A stretch of DNA of 64,000 nt from Trematomus loennbergii (taxonomy: Eukaryota; Chordata; Actinopteri; Perciformes; Nototheniidae). Every line of letters starts with the position of its first letter. Positions within the stretch are counted from its first letter, which is position 1. Below the pieces are notes generated by a model that was not told where the DNA came from, searched no databases, and worked only from the letters and a program-made list of their open reading frames with translations. Shown one piece after another: positions 56,866 to 64,000 of the stretch. A program made the translations under genes and the position numbers. The stretch covers positions 422,501-486,500 of the forward strand of contig JAAOOA010000088.1 in NCBI GenBank assembly GCA_012861695.1, in the 5' to 3' direction.

Positions 56866-57164
56866 TTTCTCTGTCCCGACTCCCGAGTCACCAGCTGAAC
56901 GTAGCCTCTTGTTAGCTTACTGCTACTATTAGACACTGCGCCCTGCCCACTCTGTTGGCAGATTTGAGAGAAATAAGCAACCAGGTCTATGAAAACAAGC
57001 CCAAAAGAAGCAACACATACATGATGTTGTGTAATTTTAAACCAAAACTAAGGCCTCAGGATGACTTTAAGACGTGAACATGGTCATTTTAGTTTTGTAA
57101 CATTAAATAAAATACAAATATTTTATTAAAAAAAAATATATTTCTCTGTTAATCTCCAAAAACA
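56866..57164. other. No gene; A-rich tract before the LINE
   Basis: Probably the hAT 5' region (upstream of the transposase Met), then AT-rich sequence with an A-run at 57127. Confidence 0.45.
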
Positions 57165-59893
57165 GCCATAAACCTCAAGTTCTTTTTAATGTCCTCAACT
57201 CGATCATTAATCCCTGCGATGCTTCTCCAATTGTGCCATCGACTACTCTCTGTGATAAGTTTCTTACATTTTTTATTGAAAAAGTATCTGCGCTTAGGCT
57301 AGCCCACACTAGTGCTACCCCAGATCCTGCTCCTTTTCTGTCCTCGACCATTTTGAGCCTATATCCCTCTCTTTTCTCTCGGATATAGTCAAGCACCTGC
57401 GGCCGACAAACTGCACCTCAGACAGCATTCCCTCTCGCTTTCTCAGAGATGTTTTTGATTCAGTTGGAGCAAGTGTTTTATTGCTTGTAAACACCTCTCT
57501 TAGCTCAGGATGTGTCCCAGCTGCCTTCAAACATGCCGTGGTGCAGCCACTACTTAAAAAGAAAAATCTTGATCCCTCCATTCTCGCAAATTTTAGGCCC
57601 ATCTCCCAGCTACCTTTTTTATCTAAAGCCCTGGAGCGAGTAGTCTACGCCCAGCTGCAGTCGTTTTTAACCACGCATGGTATCCACGAAAAGTTTCAGT
57701 CTGGCTTTAAACCTATGCACAGCACTGAAACAGCCCTTTTAAGAGTTTTTAATGATCTGCTCCTAGCCGCCGACTCAGGTAGCCCAGCTGTCTTGGTGCT
57801 GTTAGACCTGACAGCTGCCTTCGACACTGTGGACCACAGTATCCTGTTGTCATGGCTTGAACAGTCCGCAGGCATTACAGGCTCTGCCCTTGCATGGTTT
57901 AGGTCTTACCTGACTGACCGTAGCTTGTCAGTGCAGTTGGGTATTTTCTCCTCTGCTAAAGCCCCTCTTACCTGTGGGTTCCCCAAGGCTCGATCCTGGG
58001 CCCCATTCTTTTTCTACTGTACATACTGCCCCTAGGTTCAATTCTCACAAAACACAATATCCCCTTCCATTGTTACGCTGATGATGTACAGATCTATCTG
58101 CCTCTCAATCAAAATGCCAACTCACTACAGCAGCTGATGGACTGCTTAACAGAGATTAAATCCTGGCTGAGCCAAAACTTCCTCACCCTCAATGAGAGCA
58201 AGACCGAGGTCATCTTTGTTGGACCCCAACCTCCAGCCTTTTCGGTTGACATTCTGGGCTCCCTCAATAAAAACATCCTCCCCTCTGTCATGAACCTTGG
58301 AGTGACCTTTAATAGCGCTTTTAAATTTGATAAGCAGGTCAGCACCATAGTCAAATCCTGCTTTTTTTAAATACGACTATTGGCTAAAACCAAGTCGTAT
58401 TTATCTTTTAAAGACCTAGAAAGGGTTATTAACACCTTTGTTACCTCAAGACTGGATTACTGCAACGCTCTGTATGTGGGTATGGACCAGGCCTCAATTA
58501 GACGCCTGCAGCTAGTCCAAAACGCAGCTGCACGTCTTCTCACTGGCCATAAAAAGCGTGACCACATCACCCCAATTTTGGCTTCCAGTTCGGTTCAGAA
58601 TAGATTTGAAACTCCTTTTATTTGTTTTCAAAAAACTAAATGGGCTGGCTCCGGCCTATATAGCCGAACTCCTCCATCGCTACATCCCAGCCAGAGCCTT
58701 AAGGTCGGCTAACCAGCTGCTGCTGATAGTGCCCAAGACTTAAAACCTGAGGGCACCGAGCATTCGCAGCAGCGGGCCCCAGGCTCTGGAACACTTTGCC
58801 CCTCCATGTGAGGTCGGCCCAGACCCTAGGGGTTTTTAAATCAACACTTAAAACTCACTTCTTCTCTCTGGCCTTCACTTAAATCCTAAAAATGTGGATC
58901 TTATATTGAAAAATAAGGTTATTACTACTACTCATTCTTCTAAATCTTTTCTCTCTCTACTTCTCATATTCTCTACTCCTGTAATCGATTCTTTCTATCC
59001 TCTCTTTATCCAAAAACCTTTTCCCTCTCTGACCTTTCGAGGTTTTATTAGAGGGAAACAGGTTTGAGAAGCTTATCCAGGCAGGGGAGTGTTATGACCG
59101 TATTCACAGCTTCCTCCCTACCTCTGCTAAATTCCAACTAAGGCTCCAGTGGGGCCTTTGTTCCCTGTGTGCCTCTCCACCTCTGTTTCTTACTCTCTTA
59201 CTTGCTACCCTTTTCCCTTAACCTATCCTAAGGGAGTGCTTGTTCTTCCTTCTGTCTGTCTGTGTCTGTGTACTCTCATGTTCCGATTAACCCAGCCAAA
59301 TTGTTCTTGTTTTGTGTCTATATCTACGCCGGGATCCGGAGTCGAGGCTGATCCTCTTGCTGTGGTCCTGTGCCCTGGATCCTCTATCCTGAGTTCTGGA
59401 TTAAGTCGTGGACTTCGGGTCGTGGCTGGGCCTGTCTCTGCGGTCCTGCCTGGCTCTCGTCATGCTGCTTCCCTGATGGCTCCCACAGGATTGTTGTTGA
59501 CATCTTCGTGGATTCATCTTCTTATTATAGACACATGCATTTCCAAACATTCGGTCTACCTACTGTAAAATGTATTATCTCTTCGATTTACACACGGCAT
59601 CTATTGCACTGTCCATCCTGGGAGAGGGATCCTCTGTTGTCTCCCGAGGTTTCTCCCATTTTTCCCTTTGAAATGTGGGTTTTTCTCTGGAAGTTTTTCC
59701 TTGTACGATGTGAGGGTCTAAGGACAGAGGGTGTCGTTTTTCTCATACTGATATTCTGAACAAACTGTGCTGTTGTATTTGCTGTAAAGTGTCTTTACTG
59801 TAGGGTATTTTTATTATATGTACAGCACTTTGGCTCGACCAAAAATCGTTTAAAAATGTGCTATATAAATAAAACTTGATTTGATTTGATTAA
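57165..59893 (+). mobile_element. 5'-truncated L2-like LINE
   Basis: Carries the RT, a C-terminal domain and an approximately 1-kb 3' UTR ending AAAACTTGATTTGATTTGAT. The 5' break is near 57165, so no endonuclease is present. The 3' UTR is shared with 23722-24078, which shows recent activity of the family. Confidence 0.88.
57440..58800 (+). pseudogene. L2-like reverse transcriptase, frameshifted
   Basis: Blocks in order: VVQPLLKKKNLDPSILANFR-PISQLPFLSKALERVV (57540-57645), VLLDLTAAFDTVDHSILL with the first catalytic Asp (about 57810), a degraded [12 protein letters not shown] in place of the usual GVPQGS-LGP (about 57975), [13 protein letters not shown] with catalytic YADD (about 58075), [10 protein letters not shown] (58197), TFVTSRLDYCNALYVGMDQA (58435), and HWLPVRFRIDLKLLLFVFKK near 58575-58630 in another frame. 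Stops and at least three shifts make it a pseudogene. The VRFRIDLKLL segment is characteristic of the L2 clade. Confidence 0.88.
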
Positions 59894-59924
59894 ACTTGAG
59901 TAGGGGGCGGGTCGTAACAGTTGT

Positions 59925-61519
59925 GAAGGTGGGGAGGGCTGAGCAGACCAGTACCAGTTAAAAGGGGGATCAGGCAGGGCTGCCCTATCTCAGGCCTGTT
60001 ATACAGTATTGCTATTGAGCCCCTTCTGTGCAGACTTAGAAACCGGCTAGGGGGGCCTGTGTCTGCCAGAGTCAGCTCAGGCTGACTCTGTGGTTGTATC
60101 AGTTTATGCGGATGATGTCAGTGTCTTTGTCCAGGGTCAGCGAGATATCCAGGAGCTACAGGACAGTCTAGTGTTGTATAGGAAGTCTGCTTCAGCCAAA
60201 GTTAACTGGGAGAAGAGTGAGGCAGTTTTGGTAGGTCAGTGGAGTGTAGGAAATAGGCCCAGTCTTCCTGGTAACCTCAGCTGGGGAAACAAGGGTTTAA
60301 AGGTCCTGGGAGTTTGGTTGGGGTCTGAGGACATGGTGGCACAGAACTGGGAGGGTTTGCTGGGAAAGGTGCAAGCTAAATTAGCTAAATGGAGATGGCT
60401 GCTACCCAGCTGTCCTACAGGGGAAGAGTTCTTATAGCAAATAATCTGGTTGCCTCCAGGTATTAACCCCACCGCCGGGCCTCATGAAACAACTGCAGCG
60501 GCTCCTCTTGGATTTCTTCTGGACGGGTCATCACTGGGTGCCAGCATCGGTCCTGTACCTACCTGTGGCGGAGGGGGGGCAGGGCCTTGTGGACATTACT
60601 GCAAGGACTGCTGCTTTTAGACTGCAGGCAGCTCAGCGGCTGCTGTATGGTGCCTCTCCCTGCTGGCTGGCTATGGCCCGGCTGTTGCTTTGGGGGCAGG
60701 AGGCTTTGGTTTTGATAAACACCTGTTTCTGCTGAAGGCCCCTGCATACAAGATAACTGGACTTGCACCTTTTTACTGCTCAGTCATCAATGCCTGGAAG
60801 ATTCTGAGTTTTACCAGACCACCTGACCCTTGGAACCTTGGAATGTGGCTGTTTGAGGAGCCACTGTTTGACACTGTTTTTCTTTCTGGAACCCTTTTCT
60901 CTTCGGCCATCCTAAAAAGCGCATTCATTGAAGCGGGAGTGGTAAAACTTGGCCATTTGACAGGGATCTCCACAGAAACACTGGCTAAGGTGACGGGCAT
61001 TCGATCAACCCGAGTTCTGGAGAACTTGGTAGATGAGGTGTGACAGTCGCTGTCGCCATCCCACCAGACTTTTGCTCTCAATGCAGATCTGGCTGACCAG
61101 TGGAGAAAGGGACATGAGTATGCCTTTCCTGCCTTGAGTGTGGGTCCTGCAGTGGGGGAATGGAGAGAAGAGGATGGTCTCCTGCTATCACTGGGGACTC
61201 TAACACCTGGAAAGTTCAGCTCCTGCAATGGAAAGCAGCTATATCTTAGCTGCATAAAGGTGCTAAACCTCAGTTCTCTCGCAGGCGTCAGAGAGTCGAG
61301 GTGGACAGATGTGTTTGGTTAGGGCTTTTCCCCTCAGGGCAGCTGGCGGATCCTGTATAAAGCTCCGGTTGAGAAACGGATGGCTGATATCCAATGGAGA
61401 ATCATACATGGAGCAATAGCCACTAATAAATACAGAGCTCATTTTGACCCAGGCACAAAGGGGGGCTGTCCGTTCTGTTTTATGGCAGAAACATTGGAAC
61501 ATTTAGTGGTGTCCTGTCC
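59925..61519 (+). mobile_element. Tx1-like LINE, 3' part of ORF2
   Basis: RT starts in mid-domain with GIRQGCPISGLLYS-like sequence (59965) and YADDVSVFVQG at 60105. Then come KVLGVWLGSEDM, LLLDFFWTGHHWVPASVLYL with PVAEGGQGLVDI (60505-60590), and a zinc-knuckle-like CPFCFMAETLEHLVVSCPR near 61467-61520. The F-W-G-HWV-LYLP-EGGQGLV pattern is typical of Tx1/L1-group LINEs of fish and frogs. Shifts near 60430 and 60720 and stops near 61040 and 61320 show it is dead. A hAT element interrupts it at 61528. Confidence 0.85.
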
Positions 61520-61527
61520 CCGATAGG

Positions 61528-62940
61528 CAGAGGTGGGAGTAAGTCCTACATGTGCAAGTCATGAGCAAGTCTCAAGCCTTGACCTACAAGTATCAAGCAA
61601 GTCCCAAGTCACTGTGGTGAGAGTCAAGCAAGTCAAGTCAATTCATTGCTCAGGGCAAGCAAGTCAAGTCAAGTCATACGAAATTCTGATAAATAAGCCC
61701 AGTTTCCGCATTTAAATCAGTTAAAAGACAGTGGCTATGAAAATGGATTTAACCCACACTATGATCTTCATTACATACACAGTTAATCATTTGAAATCTA
61801 ATTTAGACCGATGACAATCATATTAGATTAATATTAACCCTAGAACTGCAGACAATATAGCTAGGACTCAATCAAAAAGTCTGTTCAAAAAGGCAGAATT
61901 CCAGGTAAGAAAATCATATATGGCATTTGCCATTACACATATTTAATTTAAATGTCTGTTAACACTAGAACCGCCAACAGCATCAGCACCTACATAGATA
62001 TCATTTTCAAATCATTTAATGTGTTCCTCTTCATAATTTCCTTATAAACTAAGTAGGACGATTTAAAACTCACTTAATTGGGTTAATTTAGAAATTGCTT
62101 CAGTTTATCATCATAACAGATCAAAAAGTTCAGATTCATTTTTACAATAAATCAAGGAATTTCTACAAACAAAAACAACATAATAAAAACATTTAAACAA
62201 ACTACTAAAAGTAGATGAACTACATTATTCAAAAGTTTACAGTAACTTCTGATAACACAGGGGAAATAAACGAGGCATCTCTTTTCCTCTCTCTCTCTCC
62301 CTCTCCTGACAGCCCGTCAGTATCAGGGTTAGTACAAATAATCCCTTGGAGGTTCTAGTGTTCATTTACCGTTTGGTCTTCTCTTTGTAATGCTTAATCG
62401 ATTTGAAACCAAGTCTAACGTAGCTTAAACTTAACGTTAGCTTTCTAGCTAACACAACACATTCACGCACCTTTCTCTGTGGGGTTTTTTGTAGTGACGA
62501 AGGAAGTTGGATGTTGTGGTGGTCGTGTCACTGATCTTTATGCTGCAGACCCTGCATACCGCTGTTCTCTTCTTATTAGCGTCATCAACAACATAATCCT
62601 TGAATCCAAACTTGACTTTTTGGAGTAACGCTAGCTGCTGCCATGTTAACTGACACTCCTGCCTTCTAGTGGGTTGCCAGGTTTGCGCGCATTGCGCTAT
62701 AATCACCCAATCATGTTTCGAAAAAACGAAACGTACTGTAATATCTCAATACAAAAACAAACGCAAATATTTAATTTTAAAAAGTCAAGTCCTTTCAAGT
62801 CATCTGTCTCAAGCTTAAGTCAAGTCTCAAGTCATGAATACCAAGTCAAATCAAGTCAAGTCTTTTATCAATGTTAGTCAAGCAAGTCTCAAGTCCAAAA
62901 ATATGCGACTCAGTAAATACAATCGAGTCCCCACCTCTGC
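61528..62940. mobile_element. hAT element inserted in the Tx1-like LINE
   Basis: Ends CAGAGGTGGG and CCCACCTCTG, flanked by a perfect CCGATAGG duplication (61520-61527, 62941-62948). Both subterminal zones consist of CAAGTCAAGTC/CAAGTCTCAAG words. It retains a BED-finger reading on the minus strand (62449-62706) and part of the recurrent module (about 62185-62330). Confidence 0.93.
62449..62706 (-). pseudogene. hAT transposase BED-finger exon
   Basis: KFGFKDYVVDDANKKRTAVC, then RVCSIKISDTTTTTSNFLRH and YKKPHRERC, is a complete-looking BED zinc finger: C-x2-C (CRVC) and H-x4-H (HYKKPH). The open reading upstream of KFGFKD probably includes non-coding leader, since a likely start lies in another frame (MAAASVTPK). 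It belongs to the enclosing hAT, oriented against the window. No catalytic domain remains. It would bind element ends if expressed. Confidence 0.75.
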
Positions 62941-62948
62941 CGATAGGC

Positions 62949-63673
62949 TACATGCACTAGGGTCTGAGACGTACTTCCGGCTTCTAAGAAATACGGCTAG
63001 GCTGCTTCCGGTCTGCGTAGCTGAGCAGAAGAACGTCCACAAAAGTTTTAGTCTGTTTAAATCTATGGTTTAAATATGAGTTTGCGACGGAAGATTTTCA
63101 AAACGGAACATTTGCAAAGACAAGTGAAGAACTACTCCGAGCACTGCTGTGTCCCACTTTGTGCGGCGTCAGCTAAATTCAACGGCGTCCTAAGTTTTCA
63201 TGGCTTTCCGACCGAACTCGAGCTGCGAAGACAGTGGCTGGTAAAAATACGGCGCGATAACTTCACAATCTCCTCTCACTCAAAGGTCTGCAGTCGTCAC
63301 TTCGCCACGGATCAAGTAATAGAGCCAAAAACCCTTGATGGCCGTAGGAGGCTTGTGGAAGGTGCTGTACCAACTCTGTTTGAGTGGAATCACTTTACTG
63401 CTCAAACACCGTGGGCTAGTGTTTGGGAGAGAAGGGAGCGGCCCACTGAACCAGTCTCTCCGGAGGAGCAGGAAGAGCACATCGATGTCCGTGACCATGA
63501 TTACTGCTCAACCCCTGAACCAGCTTCACTGGACATGTCCTCTCAAGCTACAGAAGACAACTCCAAAAAAGTGGGGATCTGAAGAAGCAACTGCAGGAGT
63601 TAAGAGTCCAGCGAGAGTTTGGCTTACAGCGGTTTGCTGGCTCCGACGACAACATCCGATTCTATACCAGGTA
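62949..63673 (+). pseudogene. THAP-domain transposase start, ISL2EU-like, one-base frameshift
   Basis: From ATG 63076: a C2CH THAP finger with Cys25 and Cys29 (HCCVPLC), Pro45, Trp54, Cys72 and His75 (VCSRHF), and an AVPTLF box at residues 97-102, which is all the THAP signature positions. The open frame stops at 63580-63582. Moving one base in the A-run at 63566-63571 restores DLKKQLQELRVQ then FAGSDDNIRFYTR and a GTAATG splice donor at 63671. A THAP domain followed by an F-x-D-D-x-I-R-FYT segment is typical of fish ISL2EU-type DDE transposases. The catalytic exon is missing, replaced by a hAT MITE after 63766. A host THAP gene is less likely. Confidence 0.75.
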
Positions 63674-63765
63674 ATGTTTTGTCTCAATTCTATCCAAGTT
63701 TTTGAGATGGGTTAGCTTATAAAGAATCCTGTTTACCTGCCGTTTGACCGCTGACTATATGCATG

Positions 63766-64000
63766 CAGTGTTGGAATAAGTACTCAGAATCTTAACTGAA
63801 GTAAAAGTACAAATACTATGGTTTTAAAATACTCCTGAACTGAAAATGTAGAATCATAAATCATGTGTTTTCATATAAAAAGTAACTAGAAACTATGAAG
63901 GTTAACTAAATGTGGTGGAATAAAACATACTAATACTAACAACATACTGATAATATTTACTACAAGTGGAAATCTTCAAAACCTTACCAAAGTAGAAGTA
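63766..64000. mobile_element. hAT MITE, cut by the window end
   Basis: Starts CAGTGTTGGAATAAGTACTC, followed by AAGTAAAAGTACAAATACTA, the same class of ACTTTTAC-rich fish hAT MITE as 43673-44109. The right end lies outside the window. Confidence 0.8.

Overview
The window is vertebrate nuclear DNA, almost certainly from a ray-finned (teleost) fish. The evidence is two spliced ankyrin exons of a CASKIN-type gene, teleost-style LINEs (L2/CR1-like and Tx1-like), a DIRS tyrosine-recombinase retrotransposon, Tc1, hAT, PIF/Harbinger, piggyBac and ISL2EU-type DNA transposons, long (CA)n microsatellites and very low coding density. There are no operons, CRISPR arrays or prokaryotic signals. The only convincing host coding sequence is two exons on the minus strand (8894-8991 and 10270-10321); their splice phases match exactly and they encode the first ankyrin repeat of a caskin2-like scaffold protein. 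The rest is intronic or intergenic sequence built from mobile elements.

Layout. 1-4160: an almost full-length L2/CR1-like LINE on the minus strand, split by a Harbinger-like MITE. 4165-4690: a Tc1 transposase scrap and the 5' end of another LINE. 5177-6991: an internally deleted DIRS-like element with inverted terminal repeats, followed by a LINE fragment (6993-7610). 8894-10321: the caskin exons, with an intron that holds a perfect hairpin, two microsatellites and a MITE. 10411-13669: a three-level nest (Harbinger-like MITE, then hAT, then hAT). 14564-17114: another Harbinger-like MITE, then a TIR element carrying a probable solo LTR. 17290-19075: a LINE RT fragment. 19761-24078: a hAT element, a piggyBac-like MITE, a Tc1 remnant and LINE tails. 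25074-30622: a 5.5-kb LTR element with a tRNA-Ser-like primer site, a 5-bp target duplication and no recognisable gag or pol. 31071-31560: the start of a Harbinger transposase. 32813-39618: a tandem array of 1.5-kb units (piggyBac-like MITE plus 0.32-kb spacer), its last copy split by an ISL2EU-like foldback MITE. 40106-49579: further MITEs and hAT elements. 49831-55447: a nest of several hAT elements within one MITE. 56485-64000: a hAT transposase fragment, an L2-like LINE, a Tx1-like LINE split by a hAT element, and a THAP-domain ISL2EU-type transposase start.

No intact autonomous element was found: every recognisable transposase or reverse transcriptase is truncated or frameshifted. The most informative signals are structural. 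They are many perfect target-site duplications, empty sites recoverable from sister copies, a tandem array that looks expanded by unequal crossing-over, and a roughly 300-bp internal module that recurs inside at least five transposons with different ends. Family names rest on recognised motifs and terminal structures, not on database searches, so clade-level names (L2, Rex, Tx1, Harbinger, ISL2EU) are inferences.
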